A DNA stretch of 13,966 bases from Cellvibrionales bacterium UBA2618. GTDB lineage: Bacteria > Pseudomonadota > Gammaproteobacteria > Pseudomonadales > Porticoccaceae. Position numbers and translations under genes: made by a program. The notes beneath the pieces were generated by a model. The model ran no database searches. It worked only from the letters and a program-made list of their open reading frames with translations, and was not told the origin of the DNA. The stretch is taken from assembly GCA_002339165.1 (NCBI GenBank), contig DDJS01000136.1, forward strand, positions 1-13,966, read 5' to 3'. Position 1 is the stretch's first letter, and each line of letters begins with the position of its first letter. This document shows positions 6,629 through 13,387 of the stretch, in pieces.

Positions 6629-7807
6629 GTGACTGACCTGCAAGTATTTCGCGATGAAACGCGGCAGTGGTTGGAGCAAAACTGCCCACCGAGCATGCGT
6701 TCACCGATCAATATCGATGGTAGCCAATGTTGGGGCGGTCGCAACGCGGTTTTTTTTAGTGACGAACAGAAACTATGGATGGAGCGCATGGCCGCTAAAG
6801 GTTGGACCGCCCCGACTTGGCCAATCGAGTACGGCGGTGGTGGCCTGAACAAGGCACAGGCCAAGGTACTGCGCGAAGAAATGGGCAACCTTAATGCGCG
6901 ATCGCCACTGGACAGCTTTGGCATCTGGATGATTGGCCCGGCGCTGCTAAAATTCGGTTCAGATGCGCTCAAAAAGCAACATTTGCCGCCTATCGTGCGC
7001 GGTGAAATTCGTTGGTGTCAAGGTTATAGCGAGCCAAATGCTGGGTCCGATCTGGCCGGTTTGCAGACCAAGGCGGCCGATATGGGGGATCACTTTATCG
7101 TCAATGGACAAAAAGTGTGGACGTCTTACGGCGACAAATCGGACTGGATGTTTTGTCTGGTGCGCACTGACCCAGAGGCGAAGAAGCAAAGCGGTATCAG
7201 TCTAGTGTTATTCGATATGACCACGCCGGGGGTGACGCCCAAGCCGATAAAGTTGATCTCTGGTAGTTCGCCGTTTTGCGAGACCTTTCTCGACGATGTT
7301 CGGGTCGAGAAAAATCAGGTGGTCGGCGAAATCAACCAAGGTTGGACGATCGCCAAATACTTGTTGACCCACGAGCGGGAAATGATTGGTGGGTTTGGTT
7401 TGACCGATGCGGGTTCGCAAAGCTTGGCGGAATATGCGGTCGATGCGCTCGGCATCACGCAGGGAAGATTGGCGAATACGCTGTTGCGTAGCGATGTGAT
7501 TCGCTGGGAAATAGACGCTGCAGCGTTTGCCATGACCGCCGAGCGAGTAACCGACGAAGTTAAGTCCGGGCAGGGGGTGGGAGCGACCTCGGCGATGTTG
7601 AAATACTACGGCACCGAGCTTAATAAACGTCGCTATGAATTGATGATGAAATTCCACGGCAACGATGCTATGGAATGGGAGAGCGAGGCCTCGAACGAGG
7701 GTTGGCTGCCGCGCACTTGGTTGCGCACTAAGGGCAATTCGATTGAGGGCGGAACCTCCGAAATACAGTTAAATATCATCGCGAAAAATATTCTCGGGCT
7801 AGGATAA
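6629..7807 (+). CDS. Acyl-CoA dehydrogenase subunit carrying the catalytic Glu (alpha of a heteromeric pair)
   Basis: The 392-residue FAD flavoprotein subunit would introduce the alpha,beta double bond in an acyl-CoA. It has the flavin/substrate motif YSEPNAGSD (133-141), the W164-T165 pair in GQKVWTS that packs on the flavin, and the C-terminal IEGGTSEIQ with E373 at the usual catalytic-base position. It lacks the R..QFG....FQ stretch normally found near residues 265-280, which binds FAD across the subunit interface; GITQGRLANTLLRSD is there instead. The next gene has exactly what is missing. This pattern is known from alpha2beta2 enzymes such as ChsE1-ChsE2 of mycobacterial steroid breakdown; pimeloyl-CoA dehydrogenase large/small subunits (PimC/PimD) are an alternative match. 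Translation starts at GTG with GAGG eight bases upstream. The beta gene follows after 23 bp with a strong AAAGGAG site, so they form an operon. Confidence 0.9.
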   Translation: MTDLQVFRDETRQWLEQNCPPSMRSPINIDGSQCWGGRNAVFFSDEQKLWMERMAAKGWTAPTWPIEYGGGGLNKAQAKVLREEMGNLNARSPLDSFGIWMIGPALLKFGSDALKKQHLPPIVRGEIRWCQGYSEPNAGSDLAGLQTKAADMGDHFIVNGQKVWTSYGDKSDWMFCLVRTDPEAKKQSGISLVLFDMTTPGVTPKPIKLISGSSPFCETFLDDVRVEKNQVVGEINQGWTIAKYLLTHEREMIGGFGLTDAGSQSLAEYAVDALGITQGRLANTLLRSDVIRWEIDAAAFAMTAERVTDEVKSGQGVGATSAMLKYYGTELNKRRYELMMKFHGNDAMEWESEASNEGWLPRTWLRTKGNSIEGGTSEIQLNIIAKNILGLG

Positions 7808-7830
7808 AACCCATCACAAAGGAGTGCGAT

Positions 7831-8964
7831 ATGGCACTGGTACTTAATCAAGAACAGCAAATGCTCAAAGAGTCGGCGCAGGGTTTTTTGAGTGAATTTG
7901 CATCGATCACCGAATTGCGCCGATTACGTGATGTAGATGATGATTACTCGCCTGAGTTGTGGGGTCAAATGGTGGATATGGGGTGGGCTGCAATATTGGT
8001 GCCCGAAAACCATGGCGGGTTGGGCTTTGGGCAGGTCGGGATGGGCCAGATAGTCGAACAGAGTGGTCGCACGCTGACCGCATCCCCGTTGTTCAGTACC
8101 GCAATATTGGGTGCTAGTATAATCAACTTGGCCGGTAGCTCAGAGCAAAAAGCACGCCTACTACCGGCGATTGCCGAGGGGCAATTGACCACCGCATTGG
8201 CTGTTGATGAGTCGGGCCACCACGCGCCGGCCAACATGTCTCTGGTAGCGGATAAAACCGCCAGTGGCTTCCGCTTGACCGGGGTTAAGCGCAGCGTCGT
8301 CGATGGCCACAGCGCTAGCCAGTTAATTGTTGCGGCGCGCACCGCTGGCGAGGCCGGAGATAGCCGCGGGATCAGCCTTTTTTTGGTCGACCCGAGCGCT
8401 GCCGGGGTGACCGTCGAGCGGATTCCGACGGTCGATAGTCGAAGCGTCGCGAGTATCTCCTTCGATGGCGTCGACGTCGATGTGGGCGCTCTTTTGGGCG
8501 AGGAGGGAGATGGTTTTGCCGCGCTTTCGGCAACTCTCGATATCGCCAATGCGCACCTTGCCGCTGAACTGCTAGGGATTTGCTCAGAGGCCTTTGAGCG
8601 CACCTTGCAATACCTCAAAGAACGCCGTCAATTCGGCGTATTGATTGGCTCTTTTCAAGCACTACAGCATCGTGCAGCACACTGGTGGAGCGAGATTGAA
8701 CTGGCCAAGTCGCTGGTTTTGAAATCGTTACAGGCGCTCGACGACGGCAATTTACGGGCGCCGGCTCTCGTCAGTATCAGTAAGGCAAAATTGTGCGAAG
8801 TGGCCGAGCTAAGCAGCAATGAGGCGATTCAAATGCACGCGGGTGTGGGGATGACCGATGAATACGATGTTGGTTTTTTTGCCAAGCGCGCGCGTCCTGC
8901 TCAGGCGCTGTTCGGTGGCTATGCATACCACGGCGATCGGCTCGCCAGCATGAGCGGTTATTGA
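7831..8964 (+). CDS. Acyl-CoA dehydrogenase-like subunit lacking the catalytic Glu (beta of a heteromeric pair)
   Basis: This 377-residue protein has the acyl-CoA dehydrogenase fold (N-terminal LNQEQQMLKESAQGFL, GWAAILVPENHGGLG at 51-65). Its own active-site motifs are degenerate. The usual T/S-E-P-x-A-G-S-D segment is replaced by AVDESGHHAPAN (124-135), and the flavin-packing W-x-T is absent. The C-terminal Glu position reads ALFGGYAYHGD (359-369), with no Glu. In contrast, the interface FAD-binding stretch ERRQFG (264-269) through SFQALQ (274-279) is intact, as is the helix with IQMHAGVGMTDEY (333-345). It would thus complete the FAD site of the preceding subunit rather than act alone. The start ATG has AAAGGAG six bases upstream. 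The preceding gene ends 23 bp away. An independent enzyme is unlikely; a CoA-binding or structural role within the heteromer is inferred. Confidence 0.9.
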   Translation: MALVLNQEQQMLKESAQGFLSEFASITELRRLRDVDDDYSPELWGQMVDMGWAAILVPENHGGLGFGQVGMGQIVEQSGRTLTASPLFSTAILGASIINLAGSSEQKARLLPAIAEGQLTTALAVDESGHHAPANMSLVADKTASGFRLTGVKRSVVDGHSASQLIVAARTAGEAGDSRGISLFLVDPSAAGVTVERIPTVDSRSVASISFDGVDVDVGALLGEEGDGFAALSATLDIANAHLAAELLGICSEAFERTLQYLKERRQFGVLIGSFQALQHRAAHWWSEIELAKSLVLKSLQALDDGNLRAPALVSISKAKLCEVAELSSNEAIQMHAGVGMTDEYDVGFFAKRARPAQALFGGYAYHGDRLASMSGY

Positions 8965-9013
8965 TTACAACGCTCGCCCTTGGGGGGATCATTTATAACC
9001 GATATAAACGAGT

Positions 9014-9041
9014 TTGATAGGGTTTGGTATCACTGTATGCT
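9014..9041 (+). promoter_or_regulatory. Candidate sigma-70 promoter for the third acyl-CoA dehydrogenase
   Basis: TTGATA (9014-9019) and TATGCT (9036-9041) are separated by 16 bp. Four of six bases match each consensus hexamer, or slightly more. A start near 9048 would place the 17-bp palindrome (9073-9089) in the early transcribed region, where a bound repressor could block elongation. Confidence 0.4.
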
Positions 9042-9072
9042 GAACGCTGAGTGACAATAAGTATTTCGTCCG

Positions 9073-9089
9073 TGGACACAGAGTGTCCA
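9073..9089. promoter_or_regulatory. 17-bp perfect palindrome, candidate operator
   Basis: TGGACAC-AGA-GTGTCCA has perfect 7-bp arms. It sits 21 bp before the ATG of the ACAD10/11-like gene and just before its ribosome site. Length and symmetry are typical of a TetR-type operator. As RNA it could form a 7-bp hairpin with a 3-nt loop, so a leader structure is also possible. The tandem TetR protein at 2402-3730 is the only regulator in the window. Confidence 0.5.
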
Positions 9090-9097
9090 GACTAACC

Positions 9098-9103
9098 AGA
9101 GGA
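9098..9103 (+). promoter_or_regulatory. Ribosome binding site that fixes the ATG at 9111
   Basis: AGAGGA lies seven bases before the ATG at 9111. The in-frame TTG at 9105 is only one base from this site, so the ATG is the start. Confidence 0.75.
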
Positions 9104-9110
9104 TTTGATT

Positions 9111-10328
9111 ATGGATTTAGGTGTTAGCGAAAAGTTAAAACCCATTTTAGAGGAAGTGAAAAATTTTATCGATGTTGAGATTACGCCATTTGAGAGCGAG
9201 TATTTTGACGAAGTGGATAAGGGCGACCGGTGGCAGTTCACCGAGCGCCAGACCGAGCTTCTTGAGAGCCTCAAAGACAAGGCGAAAAGCCGCAATTTAT
9301 GGAATTTCTTTTTAACGCACTACGAGGGTGGTTACGGTTTGAATACCGTCGAGTATGCCTATATTGCTGAAGAGACCGGTCGCTCGCAGCTGGCTCCGGA
9401 AATATTCAATTGCTCGGCACCGGATACCGGCAATATGGAGGTGTTGGCACGCTATTGCAGTGAAGAGCAGAAACAGCGTTGGTTGGTGCCCTTGCTCGCC
9501 GGTGAAATTCGCTCAGCTTATGCGATGACCGAACCCCAGGTGGCGTCCTCGGATGCTACCAATATTTCGTTGTCGTGCATTGATGATGGCGATGCGTGGG
9601 TACTCAACGGTGAAAAAATCTGGATTTCGGGTATCGGTGACCCGCGCTGCGAAATCCTTATCGTCATGGTCAATACGGATCCCGACGGGCCTCGTCATGC
9701 ACAGCACTCGCAGGTTTTGGTGCCGCGCAATACCCCAGGCGTCCAGTTGCTGCGACCAATGACGATCTTCGGTAGCGACGATGCACCCCACGGCCATTTC
9801 CACATGCGTTTCAGTAATGTTCGAGTGCCCAAAGAAAATATGATTCTGGGCCGGGGTCGTGGCTTTGAAGTTGCTCAGGGACGTTTGGGGCCGGGCCGTA
9901 TCCACCATTGTATGCGCGCCATCGGGCTTGCCGAAGCCGCGTTAAAATTGCTTTGTGAGCGAGCGCTCAGTCGTAAGGCCTTTGGGCGTTCGCTGGCTAA
10001 GTTGGGGGGTAATGTGGATATTATCGCCGATGCCCGTATCGATATCGAAATGACTCGACTGCTGTGCCTCAAGACCGCCTGGCTGATGGATCATCAGGGC
10101 GTCGACGCGGCGCAGCCGTATATCTCAATGATTAAAACCCAGGCGCCCTCGATGGCGCTAAAAGTGATCGACGAGGCCATGCAGATGTTCGGCGGTCTGG
10201 GTGTTTCGCAGGATACGCCGCTGGCAAGTTGGTATGGTAGTATGCGCTGCCTGCGCTATGCGGATGGGCCCGACGCGGTGCATAGAATGGTCATAGCCCG
10301 CCGAGAGTTGCACCAGTACAGTCAGTAA
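9111..10328 (+). CDS. Acyl-CoA dehydrogenase of the ACAD10/ACAD11 type
   Basis: The 405-residue FAD enzyme has all main motifs in one chain: YAMTEPQVASSDATN (137-151), NGEKIWISG (167-174, W171), the interface stretch SRKAFG (287-292) and QMFGGLGVSQDTPLASWY (358-375). The C-terminus has LRYADGPDAVH instead of the usual YEGTSQIQ; D385 sits where most family members have the catalytic Glu. Asp here and the ADGPDxVH motif mark the ACAD10/11 group. Bacterial relatives include LvaC of the levulinate pathway, which acts on 4-phosphorylated hydroxyacyl-CoA. LvaA-type kinases often accompany such enzymes, but none is visible in this window. The ribosome site AGAGGA supports the ATG at 9111. It lies 146 bp after the beta subunit gene with its own candidate promoter and palindrome, so it may be separately controlled. 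Substrate unknown. Confidence 0.92.
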   Translation: MDLGVSEKLKPILEEVKNFIDVEITPFESEYFDEVDKGDRWQFTERQTELLESLKDKAKSRNLWNFFLTHYEGGYGLNTVEYAYIAEETGRSQLAPEIFNCSAPDTGNMEVLARYCSEEQKQRWLVPLLAGEIRSAYAMTEPQVASSDATNISLSCIDDGDAWVLNGEKIWISGIGDPRCEILIVMVNTDPDGPRHAQHSQVLVPRNTPGVQLLRPMTIFGSDDAPHGHFHMRFSNVRVPKENMILGRGRGFEVAQGRLGPGRIHHCMRAIGLAEAALKLLCERALSRKAFGRSLAKLGGNVDIIADARIDIEMTRLLCLKTAWLMDHQGVDAAQPYISMIKTQAPSMALKVIDEAMQMFGGLGVSQDTPLASWYGSMRCLRYADGPDAVHRMVIARRELHQYSQ

Positions 10329-10329
10329 C

Positions 10330-10350
10330 CGCGGTGGCTGCGCAACCGCG
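10330..10350 (+). terminator. GC-rich stem-loop after the ACAD10/11-like gene
   Basis: CGCGGT (10330-10335) pairs with ACCGCG (10345-10350) around a 9-base loop, starting two bases after the TAA stop. No T run follows, so it is at best a weak or Rho-aided terminator. Confidence 0.3.
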
Positions 10351-10393
10351 CGATTGCCAAGCAGCAGATACCCGATGTCGGGCTAATGTCGCA

Positions 10394-10399
10394 TATAAT
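10394..10399 (+). promoter_or_regulatory. Consensus -10 box (TATAAT) of the quinone oxidoreductase promoter
   Basis: TATAAT matches the sigma-70 -10 consensus at all six positions. I find no good -35 at 16-18 bp upstream, suggesting an activator-dependent or intrinsically weak promoter. The predicted start (about 10406) falls at the left edge of the 30-base inverted repeat (10405-10434). A 10-bp palindrome ATGACGTCAT (10398-10407) overlaps the -10. Confidence 0.45.
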
Positions 10400-10404
10400 G
10401 ACGT

Positions 10405-10434
10405 CATCGGTCGGCACAATGTGCCGCTCCGATG
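10405..10434. promoter_or_regulatory. 30-base near-perfect inverted repeat, candidate operator or leader hairpin
   Basis: The outer arms CATCGG (10405-10410) and CCGATG (10429-10434) flank a perfect inner palindrome CGGCACA-A-TGTGCCG (10412-10426). The arms are joined by one base on the left and two on the right. Thirteen pairs form in total. It starts at the predicted transcription start, directly downstream of TATAAT, which is a classic repressor position. No T run follows, so it is not an intrinsic terminator. As RNA it would be a stable hairpin in the 5' leader. Confidence 0.55.
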
Positions 10435-10462
10435 GGCACGCCATGGGGGTCAATTCTAGCAG

Positions 10463-10468
10463 AGAGGA
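10463..10468 (+). promoter_or_regulatory. Ribosome binding site that fixes the ATG at 10474
   Basis: AGAGGA lies five bases before the ATG at 10474. The upstream in-frame ATG at 10432 is inside the inverted repeat, lacks such a site and would add 14 residues not typical of the family. Confidence 0.8.
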
Positions 10469-10473
10469 ACAGC

Positions 10474-11451
10474 ATGAAAGCACTAGTTTGTAGCGAGTTT
10501 GGTCCGACTAAGGATCTTAGAGTTGAACAGCGCGATGCGCTCGAGCCAGGCCCCGGGGAAGTGTTAATCGATGTGCAGGCGGCCGGCGTTAATTTTCCAG
10601 ATATCCTGACGGTTGAAGGAAAATATCAATTCAAACCCGAGTTGCCATTTGTGCCTGGTACCGAAGTGTCTGGTATCGTCAGTAAAGTGGGTCAGGGCGT
10701 TACCATGCGAGCAGTCGGCGACGAGGTGGTTGGCACCGTGCAAATCGGAGGCTTTGCAAGTCAGGTTGTGACCTCTGAGCAAACCACGTTTTTAAAGGGT
10801 CGCAGTATGTCATTTGAGCAGGCCGCGGGTTTTGCAATTACCTATGGAACCTCATACTACGCGTTAAAACAGCGTGCTCAGTTGCTCGCTGGCGAGACGG
10901 TGTTGGTGCTCGGCGCGGCAGGCGGGGTCGGAATCGCTACTATCCAGATAGCCAAGGCCATGGGCGCCAAGGTGATCGCCGCCGCAAGCAGCGAGGACAA
11001 ACTGGATTTTGCCTGCGGTGCGGGCGCCGATATGCGTATTAATTACACCACTGAAAATCTCAAAGACCAAGTCAAAAAGCTCACCAACGACAAGGGCGCC
11101 GACGTTGTCTACGATCCGGTTGGCGGCGATTTTTCCGAGCAGGCGTTTCGCGCCATCGCTTGGAATGGGCGTTTTTTGGTGATTGGTTTTGCGTCCGGCC
11201 CGATCCCCAAGATGCCACTCAATTTAGCGCTGTTGAAAGGGGCATCGATGGTCGGTGTGTTTTGGGGAGCATGGTCTATGCGCGATCCAATGGCCTCTCA
11301 GACTAACTTTGATGAACTGATCGAAATGATCGATGGCGATGCATTTTCGCCGCTGGTTAGCCAGGTTTATCCGCTCGCCGATTTCGCCGATGCTTTCGCC
11401 AGCATTGCCGAACGTCGCGCCAAGGGCAAAGTGATCTTGTCGATGGTCTAG
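10474..11451 (+). CDS. NADPH:quinone oxidoreductase-like, zinc-free MDR enzyme
   Basis: The 325-residue medium-chain dehydrogenase/reductase is cytoplasmic and NADPH-dependent. The N-terminal catalytic domain carries VQAAGVNFPDILTVEGKYQ (34-52) and PFVPGTEVSGIV (58-69). The Rossmann motif LGAAGGVG is at 146-153. Further conserved parts are GADVVYDPVGG (208-218) and NGRFLVIGFASG (231-242). The cysteine cluster and other zinc ligands of classical alcohol dehydrogenases are missing, which places it with quinone oxidoreductases and enoyl reductases. In this context it could reduce an unsaturated carbonyl or enoyl-CoA, or a quinone; the sequence does not decide. It has its own TATAAT and an operator-like inverted repeat. 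A 6-bp stem (11441-11457) covers its TAG stop. Confidence 0.92.
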   Translation: MKALVCSEFGPTKDLRVEQRDALEPGPGEVLIDVQAAGVNFPDILTVEGKYQFKPELPFVPGTEVSGIVSKVGQGVTMRAVGDEVVGTVQIGGFASQVVTSEQTTFLKGRSMSFEQAAGFAITYGTSYYALKQRAQLLAGETVLVLGAAGGVGIATIQIAKAMGAKVIAAASSEDKLDFACGAGADMRINYTTENLKDQVKKLTNDKGADVVYDPVGGDFSEQAFRAIAWNGRFLVIGFASGPIPKMPLNLALLKGASMVGVFWGAWSMRDPMASQTNFDELIEMIDGDAFSPLVSQVYPLADFADAFASIAERRAKGKVILSMV

Positions 11452-11457
11452 CCATCG
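11441..11457 (+). terminator. Small stem-loop over the stop codon of the quinone oxidoreductase gene
   Basis: CGATGG (11441-11446) pairs with CCATCG (11452-11457) around TCTAG, which contains the stop. Only three Ts follow. This is a weak terminator candidate. Confidence 0.3.
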
Positions 11458-11533
11458 TTTGGCCATCGATAGTCGGCAGGGTAAATCCAACCTATAAAGA
11501 CATTAATACCACACAACAAAATGGGACGCTGAT

Positions 11534-12115
11534 ATGCGATTAATCGTTGGAATATCTGGTTCAAGTGGCGTTATCTACGGTATTCGATTGTTACAGCTAC
11601 TCGCTGAGCAGCCATCCATTGAGACCCATCTGGTGATCAGTCAGAGTGCCCGAATGAATGTCGGCATTGAAACCGATTGGTCGTTGGATGCCGTCGAGGC
11701 TCTCGCCGATGTAGTGCACAACAATAAAAATATCGCTGCTAGTATCGCCAGTGGCTCGTTTAAAACCGCCGGTATGCTCATCGTTCCTTGCTCGATGAAG
11801 ACGCTCTCTGGGGTGGTTAATTCTTACACTGATAATCTACTTACCCGCGCGGCAGATGTGGTGTTAAAAGAGCGACGTCGCCTAGTGTTGGTGCCGCGGG
11901 AGTCGCCGCTGCACACCGGCCACTGTGAATTGCTGTGGCGAGCCAGTCAACTAGGTGCGGTGATATGCCCACCAGCGCCAGCTTTTTATACCGCGCCTAA
12001 ATCGGTCGAGGATATCGTCGATCATACGGTCGCACGATTGCTTGATTTGTTTGACGTCGAGGTGCCAGACATGGTGCGCTGGCAGGGGACCGCGAGTGGT
12101 AAGGGAAAAGCCTAG
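11534..12115 (+). CDS. ubiX: Flavin prenyltransferase (UbiX family)
   Basis: UbiX attaches a dimethylallyl unit to FMN, making prenyl-FMN, the cofactor of UbiD-type decarboxylases. The 193-residue protein follows E. coli UbiX closely: GISGSSGVIYGIRLLQ at 6-21, GSFKTAGMLIVPCS, and the C-terminal RWQG. Mapping the catalytic and binding residues known from Pseudomonas UbiX gives S11, R105, K112, E123, Y152 and R168; from R105 to R168 the offset is a constant 17. The protein should be active. The ATG at 11534 has GGGA seven bases upstream. A good -10 (TATAAA, 11493-11498) lies in the 82-bp leader without a clear -35. No UbiD gene is in the window, so the enzyme either serves ubiquinone synthesis from a distance or a decarboxylase outside. 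It converges on alr. Confidence 0.93.
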   Translation: MRLIVGISGSSGVIYGIRLLQLLAEQPSIETHLVISQSARMNVGIETDWSLDAVEALADVVHNNKNIAASIASGSFKTAGMLIVPCSMKTLSGVVNSYTDNLLTRAADVVLKERRRLVLVPRESPLHTGHCELLWRASQLGAVICPPAPAFYTAPKSVEDIVDHTVARLLDLFDVEVPDMVRWQGTASGKGKA

Positions 12116-12182
12116 AGGACGTCACGGGACGGGCTTGACGGCAAGCTAGTTCTAACCGGTCGAGTTTGTCGCTCGTCAACAG

Positions 12183-13274
12183 TCAATTTTGCGCGATTCT
12201 TGGAACCCTTGCGGTGATTCCGCTGAGTAATTGGTAGCCGTTGGTGGCGCAGTGCTCGGCGATTTCGTTGACCGGCAAATCGGGACCCCATAGCGTGCTC
12301 TGGTCACCGATATTCACAGTTGGGCAATCGGTGATATCCACTGTGAGCATGTCCATTGAAACGCGGCCGATCAGCGGGCAGCGGCGCCCATTGATCAATA
12401 CCGGAGTGCCGTTGGGTGCATGGCGCGGATACCCGTCGCCATAGCCGACCGCCAAGGTCGCAATACGCGATGCTCTGCTGGCGGTCCAGGTGCCGGCATA
12501 GCCGACTGATTCACCCGCATCGATCGAGCGCAGTGACGTTACGGCGGTGACAAAGGTCATGACTGGTCGTAATCCATAGTCGTCATTGCCATGCACAAAT
12601 GGGCTGTTGCCATACAGCATATATCCGGGCCGTTGCCAGTCGCGACGGGTTTTGGGCCAGCCGAGTAGGGCGGCAGAATTGGCCAAGCTCTGTTGCAGTC
12701 GTGCTCCGTCTGGCACCGCAATACTGGCGTAAGCCGCGTCAAAATTGGCGATCTGCCGGCGGGTTTTGGGGTCGTCGCAATGATCGGCGCTGGCAAGGTG
12801 CGAAGCGAGCACAACGCAACTCTGAACCTTGCCGCTGGTCGCCAGCGACTGGTAAATAGCATTGATTTCGTCGGCTTGAAAGCCAAGGCGATGCATACCA
12901 GTATCGAGTCCCAACCACAGGCTGATCGGTCTTTGCAGTGGCGCTTCGAGCAACTCACGGCATTGCTGATGATTTTCTACCATTAACCATAGCTGGTGTT
13001 CCTCGGCCACGGTAATTTCATCGGCGCTGAAGGTACCCTCGAGCAGTAGTATCGGTTTGTCGACGCCCAAACGGCGAAGTTCGAGCGCTTCTTCGATTGA
13101 GGCGACGCCAAACGCTGGAGCGTTCTCTAGGGCTCGACAAACGATCTCGGCACCGTGACCGTAAGCGTTTGCCTTGACCATGGGCATGCAACGGGCTGTG
13201 CTCACGGCCTGCGCGATGGCGAAGTTGTCCCGCAGTGCCTGCCGATCGATCAGTGCTTGGGTGGGTCTTGCCAT
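12183..13274 (-). CDS. alr: Alanine racemase
   Basis: The PLP enzyme interconverts L- and D-alanine for peptidoglycan. Counting from the ATG at 13274 (363 residues), the PLP lysine is K34 in VKANAYGHG. The second catalytic base is Y259 in VGYAGTWTA; most homologues have Y-G-G-T here. RPGYMLYG (215-222), GYGDGYPR (277-284) and GRVSMDMLTVD (303-313) are conserved, as is the terminal TARVPRI. An in-frame TTG three codons upstream (13283) is less likely than the ATG; neither has a strong ribosome site. The neighbours are ubiX (convergent) and an EamA transporter (same strand, 113 bp upstream). It is not next to dadA, so the general biosynthetic alr is more likely than catabolic dadX, though sequence alone cannot decide. 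An inverted repeat lies in its leader. Confidence 0.95.
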   Translation of the reverse strand: MARPTQALIDRQALRDNFAIAQAVSTARCMPMVKANAYGHGAEIVCRALENAPAFGVASIEEALELRRLGVDKPILLLEGTFSADEITVAEEHQLWLMVENHQQCRELLEAPLQRPISLWLGLDTGMHRLGFQADEINAIYQSLATSGKVQSCVVLASHLASADHCDDPKTRRQIANFDAAYASIAVPDGARLQQSLANSAALLGWPKTRRDWQRPGYMLYGNSPFVHGNDDYGLRPVMTFVTAVTSLRSIDAGESVGYAGTWTASRASRIATLAVGYGDGYPRHAPNGTPVLINGRRCPLIGRVSMDMLTVDITDCPTVNIGDQSTLWGPDLPVNEIAEHCATNGYQLLSGITARVPRIAQN

Positions 13275-13314
13275 GGGCTGCAACTCGTCGTGTGGCGCGG
13301 GGTTTGATGGCTAT

Positions 13315-13347
13315 GATACTGCGAACATAACCGCTTTCGCCAGTATC
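13315..13347 (-). promoter_or_regulatory. Inverted repeat in the leader of alr
   Basis: GATACTG (13315-13321) and CAGTATC (13341-13347) are perfect complements. CGAA (13322-13325) and TTCG (13336-13339) extend the stem past a single bulged base. It lies 41 bp upstream of the alr ATG, between alr and the transporter gene. It may be an operator, a leader hairpin, or a terminator for the transporter; no T run follows in the minus direction. Confidence 0.4.
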
Positions 13348-13387
13348 AATCGATAACCGGCGGGCGTTTGAAGACGCTGCTATTTAG

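Noticed and set aside
6615..6632. Five-codon leader frame whose TGA overlaps the GTG start of the alpha dehydrogenase
   Set aside because: It is too short to judge and has no ribosome site of its own; an overlap of this kind arises easily by chance.
7965..8618. 217-codon open frame on the minus strand inside the beta dehydrogenase gene
   Set aside because: It is antisense to a clear enzyme gene, rich in Ser/Ala/Pro from codon mirroring, and has no recognisable domain.
10432..10473. Upstream in-frame ATG as the start of the quinone oxidoreductase
   Set aside because: It lies within the inverted repeat, has no ribosome site and adds 14 residues absent from the family; the ATG at 10474 has AGAGGA at ideal spacing.
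12133..12146. GCTTG-ACGG-CAAGC stem-loop between convergent ubiX and alr as a terminator
   Set aside because: The stem has only five pairs and no T run follows on either strand.
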